Shown here piece by piece: positions 18,298 through 27,050 of a stretch of DNA of 64,000 nt (positions are counted from its first letter, which is position 1; each line of letters starts with the position of its first letter). The translations under genes were made by a program, and so were the position numbers. The notes beneath the pieces are model-generated. The model was not told where the DNA came from. It worked only from the letters and a program-made list of their open reading frames with translations, and made no database searches. This DNA comes from Aquibacillus saliphilus (GTDB lineage Bacteria; Bacillota; Bacilli; Bacillales; Amphibacillaceae), in assembly GCF_020404745.1 (NCBI RefSeq), contig NZ_JAIZAP010000005.1, positions 1-64,000 of the forward strand. The letters are read 5' to 3'.

Positions 18298-19107
18298 TCA
18301 ATGTGCTTTAATAAATTCATTTACTATTGTACCAAAAATTCGAGTTTGTTCCACATGAACTGCATGTCCCGTGTTAGAAATGATTCTAAGGTCACTATAT
18401 TTCAAGTAGTCATTCATAAGTCTAGCAATTTCCACAAACTTTTCATCTAGTTCACCAACAACCAATAACACAGGTATAGGTAAGGTTGGTAGCTTCTGCC
18501 ACCAAGAAGGCTGTCTCCCCGTCCCCATTCCCCTTAATGATGCAGCCAAGCCTTGGGAGGTTTGATTGGTCCTTTCCTCTCTAATTCGCTTACGCACATA
18601 ATTAGGAAGAGAATGTTGACTTGCAAAAAGGGGAATTTTTTCCCAATAATTAACAAATCCCACTATACCCTCATCTTCTAATTTATTTGCTAGCACCTCA
18701 TCTTTAGCTTGTCTTGCTAATTGTTCATGTGATTCTTCTAGCCCCGGCGAGGCACTTTCTAAAGTTAGCGATGCAACTCTATTAGGATAGAGTACAGCAA
18801 AGGAAAGTGCCGTTCTGCCTCCCATTGAATAGCCTATAAGATGAGTTTTTTCTATCTTCATTTTATTAAGTATGGTCAACAAATCTTCGCAAATTTCTTC
18901 CATTCTGGTCGGTTTATTTATTTTTGTTTTTCCGTGACCTGGTAAATCAACAGTAATGACTTTATAATCTACCTGCAAAGAATTGGATAGCGCTCCCCAT
19001 GTTTGACTACTTCCCGTAAACCCATGAAGTAATAAGACTGGAATTCCCTCGCCATTTGATTCAACCCAATACTGTTTTTGGTCTATATTAAAGTACACAG
19101 TGTTCAC
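18298..19107 (-). CDS. menH: SHCHC synthase (MenH), alpha/beta hydrolase
   Basis: Eliminates pyruvate from SEPHCHC to give SHCHC. The 269-aa alpha/beta hydrolase has the nucleophile elbow GYSMGG (Ser near residue 93), an LLHGFTGSS oxyanion region, an Asp in GELDEKF and a catalytic His in NTGHAVHVE. Its ATG overlaps the menD stop by 4 bases (ATGA), indicating coupling, so its role follows from family and context. Confidence 0.93.
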   Translation of the reverse strand: MNTVYFNIDQKQYWVESNGEGIPVLLLHGFTGSSQTWGALSNSLQVDYKVITVDLPGHGKTKINKPTRMEEICEDLLTILNKMKIEKTHLIGYSMGGRTALSFAVLYPNRVASLTLESASPGLEESHEQLARQAKDEVLANKLEDEGIVGFVNYWEKIPLFASQHSLPNYVRKRIREERTNQTSQGLAASLRGMGTGRQPSWWQKLPTLPIPVLLVVGELDEKFVEIARLMNDYLKYSDLRIISNTGHAVHVEQTRIFGTIVNEFIKAH

Positions 19108-20846
19108 CCTTCAAAAAGTCTAAGTAAATTCTTCTCTATCTGGATCCATTTTTCTTTATGCCACTCAACATTGTCCGCTCGATTTGTTTGAACTTCGATT
19201 ACAGACAACCCGTTTTGTTGATGACTTTCAGACAGTACCCGCTGAAAATCAGTCCAGGTCTTCGGTTTAGAGTAACTTCCATGGTACATAGAAATAATAT
19301 GTTCAAAGTCAATGTCCATTGGTGTTCCAAACAATACTTCAAAATGTTTAGCCTGTTTTGCTTGAGGTAAAAATGAAAAAATCCCTCCACCATTATTATT
19401 AATTAACACGACTGTTAAATCAATTTTATACTGTTTAGCAAGAAGAAGACCATTAAAATCATGAAAGAAAGATAAATCACCAAGTAACAATGTAACCTTT
19501 TCACCATGCGCCGCTGCACCAAGTGCACTAGATGTTAAACCATCGATACCATTAGCTCCCCGGTTACCTAATAATTTCAATTGCTTGGGAGTGTTCATAA
19601 AAAAAGTATCCATGTCACGAATAGGCATACTATTACCAACATAAATAGAACTTTGATCAGGGACAGCCTCAGATAAGTATTTAACTACATGGCCCTCAGT
19701 TAGTCCTTGCTCCAATGTTTCTTCTAACAAATACTGTTTAGCAACTTTATTCATAGTCAACCATGTGTCTAACCAGCTTTGATCAAACGAGAGTCGTCCA
19801 AAAGAGATAAGATCTCCACAAAAAAGAACTGGGTCTGTATAAAGAAATTGAGCTGGTAAACCAGCAGGCTCCCGGTAGCCTTCATTTTGTTCTATAACAA
19901 AATGTGGAGTATTATTCTTTTCTTTTAAAAATAACAAATACGGTTTAGATACTGGCATGGCACCAAACCGAATAATGAAATCAGGATCAAATCTATCTCT
20001 AATTCGTTTACTTTTTAATATTGCATCATAGCTCTCAACAATATTATCTTTATCATGTTGTCCAGCACGAAGTTGAGATAAAGGATCTGCTAAAACAGGT
20101 AAGCCCCATTGTTTCGAAAGTTCTACAATTTTTTCTGCAAGCTGATTGCTAATCTGAGGACCACAAACAATTATACCTTTGTTAAGTTCAGCAAGCTGTG
20201 AAAAAATGTTGTCTAACTGGCTTCCACTCAGTCTGCGTTGACCCTCAGCATGGTAATGATAGGCTGAATCTATTTGTTCTCCCCACAAGTCCGAGATTGT
20301 AAAATCTGGAAGAAGAGGTTCCCTAAACGGAAAATTAAGATGGACTGGACCAGGATTGCCACTCATAGCAGTATGAACCGAGCGGGAGGCCTTACCTCTA
20401 ACATATGACAAAAGCGCAGGACTACCATCGGGCAACGCCATCTCATGAAACCACTTTACGTATTCACCATACATGTTAATTTGTTCAATCGCTTGAGGAG
20501 CCCCAACGTCACGCAATTCATGAGGACGATCTGCAGTTAAAACTAGTAAGGGAACTCTACTGTAGTATGCTTCAACAATAGCTGGAAAATAGTTAGCCGC
20601 CGCAGTCCCTGACGTACAAACAATTGCAACAACTTTATTTTTTTGTTTTGCCATTCCTAAAGCAAAAAAAGCGGCAGAACGCTCATCCATATTAACCCAA
20701 TGTTGTATCTTTTCGTGTTCCGCAAAAGTCATTGCAAGTGGTGTCGATCTTGAACCAGGGGAGATAACTACATCAGTTAAACCTCCTCTATATAATTCGT
20801 CAACAAAATTAGCTACATATCTTGTTAGTGCCTCCATATGATTCAT
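19104..20846 (-). CDS. menD: SEPHCHC synthase (MenD), thiamine-diphosphate enzyme
   Basis: Joins 2-oxoglutarate and isochorismate in a ThDP-dependent step. The 580-aa protein has the N-terminal VISPGSRSTPL motif, the ThDP-activating Glu region and the C-terminal ThDP/Mg motif GDLSFFHDFNGLLLAKQ...NNNGGGIF. Just downstream of menF and overlapping menH. Confidence 0.96.
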   Translation of the reverse strand: MNHMEALTRYVANFVDELYRGGLTDVVISPGSRSTPLAMTFAEHEKIQHWVNMDERSAAFFALGMAKQKNKVVAIVCTSGTAAANYFPAIVEAYYSRVPLLVLTADRPHELRDVGAPQAIEQINMYGEYVKWFHEMALPDGSPALLSYVRGKASRSVHTAMSGNPGPVHLNFPFREPLLPDFTISDLWGEQIDSAYHYHAEGQRRLSGSQLDNIFSQLAELNKGIIVCGPQISNQLAEKIVELSKQWGLPVLADPLSQLRAGQHDKDNIVESYDAILKSKRIRDRFDPDFIIRFGAMPVSKPYLLFLKEKNNTPHFVIEQNEGYREPAGLPAQFLYTDPVLFCGDLISFGRLSFDQSWLDTWLTMNKVAKQYLLEETLEQGLTEGHVVKYLSEAVPDQSSIYVGNSMPIRDMDTFFMNTPKQLKLLGNRGANGIDGLTSSALGAAAHGEKVTLLLGDLSFFHDFNGLLLAKQYKIDLTVVLINNNGGGIFSFLPQAKQAKHFEVLFGTPMDIDFEHIISMYHGSYSKPKTWTDFQRVLSESHQQNGLSVIEVQTNRADNVEWHKEKWIQIEKNLLRLFEG

Positions 20847-20848
20847 TG

Positions 20849-22234
20849 TTACCCTCCTAACACAGACAGCATCGGTGTAAATTTAATGTTTGTTTCCTGG
20901 TACTCAGCTTCTGGATCTGACTCTTTGACCACACCGCATCCTGAGAAGAGTGATGCTTCTGTACCCTGTATTAAAGCGGACCGAATAGCCACAGCAAATT
21001 CACCATTTTTATATGCATCCATCCACCCAATTGGAGCGCCATACCAACCACGGTCTAATTTCTCATATTCGCGTATATAAAGAAGAGACTTATCTTTAGG
21101 CAATCCTCCAAGTGCAGGGGTGGGATGAAGTCTTTTAACTACATCAATAATCGAATATTCTTTTTTTAATTTAGCTTTTACAGGCGTATATAAATGTTGT
21201 AAGTGTTTTAATGGATAGAGCACTGGTTCTTTTGGAACATCTACATCCCAACAACAAGCAGTAACTGCATCACGGATCATCTTAACAACGAATTCATGCT
21301 CTTCACGGTTTTTTACATCATTAATTAATTCCAAACCAATTTGAGTGTCTTCTAGCTCATTGTTTCCTCTTGGTGCTGTACCGGCAAGACAAGTTGATAA
21401 TAATTGCTGATTTTCTACTCGAACTAGTCGCTCTGGTGTTGCGCCTAAAAAACAGTCATCATCATTCTCAAAGGAAAAAACATAACTATTTGTTTGTGTA
21501 TTGATTAATTTAGATAAAATTGGCGATAAAGTTGCCTTTTTCTCAAAATGAACTCTCATCTCTCTAGCTAATACTATTTTATCTACTTTTTCTTCCTTAA
21601 TATGGCTAGTTGCCTGACCCACTAATTCCTTCCATCCCAATGGATCTAACTCTGTCTTATTAGTGATAACAGGACCATCAGGCAAAGTAGCATTACTATC
21701 TAATAATATATTTTTATGTTGATCGATTGAGTATTCCAATTGTCTTTGATGATCTTCAGCACGAACCATTGTATTGATTGTTAGGTAAGTAGCACCGTCT
21801 TCAATCGTTAATAAATATGCTGGGACCCGAAATTGGCTATCATGAAACTTTTCCCATAAAATAGTCTTTTCTTTTTTAGGATCAAAAGAGAAGCCACCAA
21901 TCGCTATTGGTCCTGTTCCAGGAACTCGGTATGAATTAAAAATTAAGGCGTCCTGCAGCATTAATTTAAACTGCGCTTCTGTTTGTTCAAACCTATCAGT
22001 TGTTGCTCTTATATCAAAGGCCTCACCCGCTCCGACCAAAAAGAAGTTTTCAGATGTACTTGCCCAAAACACCCTATCTCCCTCTATATGTTTAGCCTGT
22101 TCAAAAAATAAAAATGGATCTATATCGTCAATCATTTCTGTTATACTAAAAAGTTGTGGAGTTTGCTTATTTTTAGCAATCGTAATAGCTTCACTTAGAG
22201 CCTCATCCAGCTTTTTTATTTCAGTTTGAATCAT
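20849..22234 (-). CDS. menF: isochorismate synthase (MenF)
   Basis: Chorismate-utilising enzyme that makes isochorismate and opens the menaquinone branch. The 461-aa protein shows the C-terminal chorismate-binding domain: KIVLAREM, CLAGTAPRG, HEFVVKMI and HPTPALGGLP, ending GCGVVKESDPEAEYQET. A GGAGGG site places the start at the ATG 22234; the TTG two codons earlier is too close. First gene of the minus-strand men operon, divergent from menA. Confidence 0.95.
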   Translation of the reverse strand: MIQTEIKKLDEALSEAITIAKNKQTPQLFSITEMIDDIDPFLFFEQAKHIEGDRVFWASTSENFFLVGAGEAFDIRATTDRFEQTEAQFKLMLQDALIFNSYRVPGTGPIAIGGFSFDPKKEKTILWEKFHDSQFRVPAYLLTIEDGATYLTINTMVRAEDHQRQLEYSIDQHKNILLDSNATLPDGPVITNKTELDPLGWKELVGQATSHIKEEKVDKIVLAREMRVHFEKKATLSPILSKLINTQTNSYVFSFENDDDCFLGATPERLVRVENQQLLSTCLAGTAPRGNNELEDTQIGLELINDVKNREEHEFVVKMIRDAVTACCWDVDVPKEPVLYPLKHLQHLYTPVKAKLKKEYSIIDVVKRLHPTPALGGLPKDKSLLYIREYEKLDRGWYGAPIGWMDAYKNGEFAVAIRSALIQGTEASLFSGCGVVKESDPEAEYQETNIKFTPMLSVLGG

Positions 22235-22327
22235 TTCCAAAACCCTCCAATATGGTTAGAGGCATAGCCAATAACGGCGTGTTTATTATATTATAAATAG
22301 AGATAGATTTAAATAAATAAGCAATTA

Positions 22328-22435
22328 AGTCCATTTCATAATACTAATTTCCCTGAAAGTTATCACCCACATATAGTTGGGATAGACGTTCCCAAACTAT
22401 ATGCGGATGACAATAAGGTAATGATGAAATTGATT
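22328..22435. repeat. MITE-like element, family B (copy in men divergent region)
   Basis: Ends are near-inverted (GTCCATTTCATAATACT left, AATGATGAAATTGATT right). Between them lies a hairpin of about 20 bp (TTATCACCCACATATAGTTGGG with CCCAAACTATATGCGGATGA). Closely related to 35231-35347 and 37615-37713. It lies within the 352-base divergent menF/menA region. Confidence 0.75.
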
Positions 22436-22513
22436 AATATATTTATTTTATTCTCTTTTGCTCGGTTTCTCAACATTTGGTGCTAATTCCTAAGAATTAC
22501 CTAAAAATTAAAT

Positions 22514-22542
22514 TTGACACCCTATCAACGATTCCATAAAAT
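22514..22542 (+). promoter_or_regulatory. menA promoter
   Basis: TTGACA (22514-22519), a 17-base spacer and TAAAAT (22537-22542), about 38 bases before the ribosome site of menA. Confidence 0.75.
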
Positions 22543-22586
22543 TAAAATGATGATACGCTTCAAAGGCGTTTTAAGGAGAGAAAAAT

Positions 22587-23534
22587 ATGCAATCAATAGA
22601 GAAAGAAACTTTTACGGACGCCTTAAATGAAAAAAAGGGATTTCACGTCTGGTGGAGATTGTTAAGACCACACACATTAACAGCCTCGTTTATACCCGTA
22701 TTTATTGGAACAATGGTAGCCATACTAGATGAATCCGTTAATGTCCTATTATTTTTAGCCATGTTAATTGCTTCTATGCTAATTCAGGCAGCTACAAATA
22801 TGTTTAATGAATACTACGATTACACACGTGGACTTGATAATGAAAAGTCCGTTGGTATTGGTGGAACAATTGTCCGAGACGGTGTCAGACCAACAACCGT
22901 GCTCAGACTAGCATTGGTATTTTTTTTCGTCTCCATGTTACTTGGAGTTTATATTTGCTTAGAATCTAGTTGGTGGGTATGCGCTATAGGTCTAATTTGC
23001 ATGCTTTTTGGTTATTTATATACTGGAGGACCTTATCCACTTGCATATACACCTTTTGGTGAACTGTTTTCAGGCTTTATAATGGGAACGGTACTTATTG
23101 GTATTAGTTATTATATCCAAACACTAACTATTACGGGTGACATACTACTTATTTCACTTCCAATTTCAATTTTCATTGGAACAATTATGTTATCAAATAA
23201 CATTCGAGATCGAAAAGGAGATAAAGAAAACGGTCGAAAAACTATTGCAATCTTAATTGGTCATCAAAGTGCAGTTAACTTACTAGGGGCTAGCTTTGCA
23301 AGTAGCTATCTAATAACAATTATATATGTGTTATCAGGTATCCTTCCATTATGGTCTCTTATTACTTTATTAAGCATCAAGAAAGCCTTTGAAGCATTTA
23401 ATGGATTTAAAGGAAAAACAAAAAACATAGAAATGATGCCTGCAATGAAGGCAACAGCTCAAACAAATACCACTTACGGACTATTATTAAGTATATCATT
23501 ACTTCTACAAGTGTTTTTTTCATTTTCTATGTAA
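22587..23534 (+). CDS. menA: 1,4-dihydroxy-2-naphthoate polyprenyltransferase
   Basis: UbiA-superfamily integral membrane enzyme adding the polyprenyl tail to DHNA, giving demethylmenaquinone. The first Asp-rich motif is NMFNEYYDYTRGLDNEKS (about residues 70-87) and the second lies in NNIRDRKGDKENGRKT (about 205-220). About eight membrane spans, 315 aa, the usual length. AAGGAGAG precedes the ATG. Confidence 0.96.
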   Translation: MQSIEKETFTDALNEKKGFHVWWRLLRPHTLTASFIPVFIGTMVAILDESVNVLLFLAMLIASMLIQAATNMFNEYYDYTRGLDNEKSVGIGGTIVRDGVRPTTVLRLALVFFFVSMLLGVYICLESSWWVCAIGLICMLFGYLYTGGPYPLAYTPFGELFSGFIMGTVLIGISYYIQTLTITGDILLISLPISIFIGTIMLSNNIRDRKGDKENGRKTIAILIGHQSAVNLLGASFASSYLITIIYVLSGILPLWSLITLLSIKKAFEAFNGFKGKTKNIEMMPAMKATAQTNTTYGLLLSISLLLQVFFSFSM

Positions 23535-23562
23535 CGACAAGTGCGCCAGCTTGTCGTTTTTC
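23534..23562 (+). terminator. menA terminator
   Basis: An 8-bp stem (ACGACAAG with CTTGTCGT) followed by TTTTCTT. It overlaps the last base of the stop codon. Confidence 0.8.
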
Positions 23563-23614
23563 TTGTTAAAAAACTATGTTCCATTAAAAAAACATTTAAT
23601 AAGGAGAGGTTAAA

Positions 23615-24007
23615 TTGGATTTCGAAAATACATTAATGCATACATTAGAAATGGAAACTATTTCACTCGACAAAGACTTTGTAGAAATAAAAATGCCTGT
23701 AAATACTAAAACTCATCAACCAATGGGATTCTTGCATGGTGGAGCAAGTGTTGCACTAGCAGAATCTGCCGCAAGTATCGGAGCCGCACTCAATGTTGAT
23801 ATTGAAAAGCAACAAATATTTGGTATCGAAATAAATGCAAATCACATAAAAAGCAAGAAGGATGGATGGGTATTTGCAAAAGCCAAACCAATACATAAAG
23901 GGCAAACAACAATGATTTGGGAGATAAAAATTGTCGACGAGCATGATCAATTAATCTCTATTTCAAGATGTACAATTGGTGTCATTCCAGTAAAACTTAA
24001 TGAATAA
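23615..24007 (+). CDS. hotdog-fold thioesterase, candidate DHNA-CoA thioesterase
   Basis: A 130-aa PaaI/YdiI-type hotdog thioesterase. The family motif FLHGGASVALAESAAS (about residues 38-53) closely matches that of E. coli MenI (YdiI), with the catalytic acid in LAES. Its place immediately after menA makes DHNA-CoA hydrolysis, the missing step between MenB and MenA, an attractive role, but the substrate is inferred. The start is TTG at 23615 after AAGGAGAGG. Its own terminator after menA suggests read-through or a separate promoter. Confidence 0.88.
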   Translation: MDFENTLMHTLEMETISLDKDFVEIKMPVNTKTHQPMGFLHGGASVALAESAASIGAALNVDIEKQQIFGIEINANHIKSKKDGWVFAKAKPIHKGQTTMIWEIKIVDEHDQLISISRCTIGVIPVKLNE

Positions 24008-24140
24008 CAAAAGCTCAGGGGCGGACTTGTCACCCTAAGGCAATTAGACAAGCCTCTGCGTGGCGCTTTTTGCCCGTGATGAGACTTGACTTAAGACCTC
24101 AGGCGGGGTACGCGCTGGAGCTGAACGCGGCAAACTTAAG
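24008..24140 (+). repeat. dispersed intergenic repeat, family A (copy 2)
   Basis: Carries GACAAGCCTC, GTGGCGCTTTTTGCC, CTTGACTTAAGACCTCAGGC and a CGCTGGAGCTGAACG block in the same order and orientation as the copies at 28501 and 55859. The 3' end abuts the ribU terminator palindrome. Confidence 0.75.
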
Positions 24141-24145
24141 AATTA

Positions 24146-24197
24146 ATATCATAGTAAAAAATGCTACCAATATTGGTAGCATTTTTTACTATGATAT
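24146..24197. terminator. 52-base perfect palindrome overlapping the end of ribU
   Basis: Left half 24146-24171 and right half 24172-24197 are exact reverse complements with no spacer. AAAAAATGC/GCATTTTTT lies inside, giving U-rich tails in both directions. It covers the last codons and stop of ribU, so it is likely a bidirectional terminator. Confidence 0.8.
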
Positions 24198-24776
24198 TGT
24201 AGCTCGTTTTTGTTCAAACCAAGGTCTAAGCTTGGTAAATAACGGAACGAACAAGATTGCTATTATAATCCCTTTTAGTGCGTTGAATGGTGTAATTCCA
24301 GCAATTACAGTCCACCATTTCACTTGTGCACTCATTGTTTCCCAGCCCATAAACATACTATATGCTGGTAAAATAACAAAGTAATTTAGAATCCCCATAC
24401 CAATTGCCATCACAATAGTTCCAGTTACTAAACCAGAAATAAGGCTTTTCACACCTTTGAACCTATGGTATAAGACAGCCACAGGAACAACAAACATAAT
24501 TCCGGCAAAGAAATTTGCTACAACTCCAATTGGGTCGCCTGCCCCTGTATAAATTAAATAAAGTAAGTTTTTAATTCCTTCTACCGCAATCCCAGCAATA
24601 GGTGAAAAAAGTAACGCAGCAATTAATGCAGGCACATCGCTGAAATCCACCTTTAAATATGGTGGTAAAAATGGAAGTGGAAAATTTATAAACATTAACA
24701 CCAATGACATAGTACCTAGTAACGCCAAGACAATTAATTTTAACAACTTAGATGATTGCATTTTATTATTTTGCAA
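24189..24776 (-). CDS. ribU: riboflavin ECF transporter S component (RibU)
   Basis: Membrane substrate-binding subunit that imports riboflavin with the shared ECF energising module (not in this window). About 195 aa with six predicted spans, and the family segments PFLPPYLKVDFSDVPALIA and FSPIAGIAVEGIKN. The FMN riboswitch upstream fixes the substrate class. The ORF opens at 24794, but AGGAGG lies inside that stretch with the right spacing for a TTG at 24776 (an ATG follows at 24761). Confidence 0.93.
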   Translation of the reverse strand: MQNNKMQSSKLLKLIVLALLGTMSLVLMFINFPLPFLPPYLKVDFSDVPALIAALLFSPIAGIAVEGIKNLLYLIYTGAGDPIGVVANFFAGIMFVVPVAVLYHRFKGVKSLISGLVTGTIVMAIGMGILNYFVILPAYSMFMGWETMSAQVKWWTVIAGITPFNALKGIIIAILFVPLFTKLRPWFEQKRATIS

Positions 24777-24856
24777 TATCTTCTCCTCCTTCATCCTATT
24801 ATCGATTCTAATCTTTGATGAAGGAGGAACTCTTCCTATAGTAACAAACCATATAA

Positions 24857-24890
24857 AAACCCCAAAGCCATGTTAAGGCTTCAGGGGTTT
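24857..24890 (-). terminator. regulatory terminator of the FMN riboswitch
   Basis: A two-part stem (AAACCCC/GGGGTTT enclosing AAGCC/GGCTT) followed by U-rich sequence on the minus strand, between the aptamer and ribU. It probably forms when FMN is bound. Confidence 0.85.
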
Positions 24891-24940
24891 GGTTAGTCAA
24901 CAGGAAATAAAGGTACTAAGTATACCTTTCTCGCTCTGTA

Positions 24941-25082
24941 ATCTTCTCCCATCCAGACTGTACTGTCGGTCCCGGATTTACACCAGGTCAACCACAACGT
25001 AAATACCTTATTGTGGGTCACGGACTAAGAGTGGCTATCACTCATCACCGTCGGTCGGGAATTTCACCCTGCCCCGAAGATA
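24941..25082 (-). promoter_or_regulatory. FMN riboswitch (RFN element)
   Basis: The minus strand reads ATCTTCGGGGCAGGGTGAAA, then TTCCCGACCGACGGTGAT, the GTCCGTGACCC arm, CCTGGTGTAAATCCGGGACC, GACAGTACAGTCTGGATGGG and AGAAGAT: the ordered RFN elements. It senses FMN and controls ribU through the downstream terminator. Confidence 0.97.
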
Positions 25083-25106
25083 GAATCGATATTTAATTAT
25101 ATTACT

Positions 25107-25135
25107 ATTATACGATTAAAAATATAATTTGTGTA
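25107..25135 (-). promoter_or_regulatory. ribU promoter
   Basis: On the minus strand a consensus TATAAT (25112-25107) with TACACA (25135-25130) 17 bases upstream. The -35 is weak, but the position just upstream of the aptamer fits. Confidence 0.6.
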
Positions 25136-25158
25136 GTATTTTATGTGTAAATTATTCA

Positions 25159-26217
25159 CTAATTTTCTAATGGTTTTAAACTTTCTTCACCAGTTAAATC
25201 CTCAATCAACTTCACAAGCAAGTCAATTTCCTCATCAATATCTTTTATGCTAGCAGTTTCAACCGGCGAATGCATATATCTAAGTGGTAAAGATACTAAG
25301 CTAACAGGGACACCTTTACCGGTTAATCGCATCTTATCTGCATCAGTTCCAGTATTTCTAGAAGTCAATTCATACTGAACATTTAGGTTTAATGATCTTG
25401 CCGCCTTTTCTAACAGCTTATTTATTTTTATATTTATCGGTGCGCCTTTAGCAAGAACCGGACCATTTTCTAATCGGATGTCACCATGCTTATTCTTATT
25501 TACTCCTGGATAATCAGTGGCAAAGGTAACATCACAAGCAATTGCCATTGTTGGCTCAATACCAGCTGCAGCAAAATAAGCCCCACCCATGTTTGTCTCT
25601 TCATTAACTGTACTTGCAGCATAAACGCCTACATTCAAATTTTTTTCTGATAGTATGCGGAGCACCTCGGCGACAATAAAAGCACCAGTACGATTATCTA
25701 ATCCTCTTCCAGCTAGATAACGATCCATCAGTAATTCAGGTTCACGATTGTAGACTGCTAAGTCACCTACCTGAACCAATTTCTCCATTTCTTCTTTTGA
25801 CCGCGCTCCGCAGTCTATAAATAAATCTTCTAATTCAAAATCACCTTTAATTCCACCGTGATGTTGTGCGTTCACACCAATTACACCTGTAAAAGTTTTG
25901 CTAAATCCCTGCACTAATACTTTCATCCCAATAGCAGCCTTTGGATTAATACCACCCATCTTATCGAAGTGCAAGTAGCCCTGTTCATCTATTCGATTAA
26001 TAACTAAGCCAATTTCATCACAATGACCAGCTAACAATAGTTTAAATTCAGCATCCTTGTTTAAGACTGCAATAGCATTACCAGCATTATCAGTGATAAT
26101 TTCATCAGCAAATGGGGATACGTAATTTATCCACTTTTTCTGTATTTCCATTTCCATGCTTGATGGTGATGGTGTTCGTAATAACTCCATTAAAAAATTC
26201 TGTCTTATTTCTTCCAT
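25159..26217 (-). CDS. ytoP: M42 family metallopeptidase, YtoP-like aminopeptidase
   Basis: A 352-aa dinuclear metal aminopeptidase of the glutamyl aminopeptidase/deblocking group. Metal ligands are recognisable in LAGHCDEIG (His near residue 68), in GRGLDNRTGA (Asp near 176), in TVNEETNMGGA (Glu pair near 208) and in CDVTFATDYPG, with the last His near MHSPVE. All are present. Cytoplasmic peptide turnover is the expected role. Next to a ytpP-like gene, as ytoP is in B. subtilis. Confidence 0.92.
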   Translation of the reverse strand: MEEIRQNFLMELLRTPSPSSMEMEIQKKWINYVSPFADEIITDNAGNAIAVLNKDAEFKLLLAGHCDEIGLVINRIDEQGYLHFDKMGGINPKAAIGMKVLVQGFSKTFTGVIGVNAQHHGGIKGDFELEDLFIDCGARSKEEMEKLVQVGDLAVYNREPELLMDRYLAGRGLDNRTGAFIVAEVLRILSEKNLNVGVYAASTVNEETNMGGAYFAAAGIEPTMAIACDVTFATDYPGVNKNKHGDIRLENGPVLAKGAPINIKINKLLEKAARSLNLNVQYELTSRNTGTDADKMRLTGKGVPVSLVSLPLRYMHSPVETASIKDIDEEIDLLVKLIEDLTGEESLKPLEN

Positions 26218-26392
26218 ATGTAAATCCTCCTTTAAATTTCAGGGCCCTTAATCCTATATTATAAAACCGTGATAAAGGTATCATACCAAAAAAAGTAGTA
26301 ATCACTAAAATAAAAGAGCGTATTGATTTACTTAATTATTTAATTTATTTACACTTTTATTACTATAATACCGAAAAGGAAGTGGCTTAGCT

Positions 26393-26950
26393 TTGAATTT
26401 ACAAGACTGGTACCAAAAGGGAATGGATCCTGATACTTACATAGAATCAATGCAAACACACAAAAACAACCTTCTACACGTATATGATCAATTTATTTTA
26501 CCAGATGATCAAGATTTTTTTGAAAAATTAAAGAAACAAAACTTACGTATTATTGCATTAACAGAAGATTGGTGTGGAGATGCGATGATGAACATCCCAA
26601 TCTTGCTTCGACTTGTAGAAAAAGTAGATATGAAAATTAGCTTGCTACCAAGAGATAATAATTTGGAACTGATGGATCAGTACTTAACAAATGGAAAAGC
26701 AAGGTCAATCCCAATTTTCATTTTCATAAATGAAAAAGGAAACGAAATAGCCAAATGGGGTCCAAGAGCACCAGAAATACAGAAATTTATTGAAGAGGCT
26801 ACTTCCAAGCTCCCTAATAAAGAAGCAGCAGATTACAAAGAAAAACAGAAAGAAGTTTTTACGTTTGTAACAAAATCATTTAAAGATAATACTGATTTTT
26901 GGAATAATGCCTATCAAAGTTTAAAACAAACACTTGTTAAATCTATTTAG
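26393..26950 (+). CDS. thioredoxin-like protein
   Basis: A 185-aa cytoplasmic thioredoxin-fold protein (Thioredoxin_9 type). At the position of the redox motif it reads EDWCGDAM (about residues 61-68), with one Cys and no CXXC, so ordinary disulfide exchange is unlikely. The cis-Pro equivalent is in ARSIPIFIFI. Starts with TTG at 26393 after AAGGAAGTGG. Divergent from ytoP. Related proteins lie near the ytoP/ytpP genes in Bacillus; exact role unknown. Confidence 0.8.
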   Translation: MNLQDWYQKGMDPDTYIESMQTHKNNLLHVYDQFILPDDQDFFEKLKKQNLRIIALTEDWCGDAMMNIPILLRLVEKVDMKISLLPRDNNLELMDQYLTNGKARSIPIFIFINEKGNEIAKWGPRAPEIQKFIEEATSKLPNKEAADYKEKQKEVFTFVTKSFKDNTDFWNNAYQSLKQTLVKSI

Positions 26951-27050
26951 TTTTTTCCATGGATAACAAATAACTCATACAACAAAAGTGTTTGATTATA
27001 AATACTCTACTCTTGTCAATACTGATAAGAAAAATGTAGGGTGATTAACA

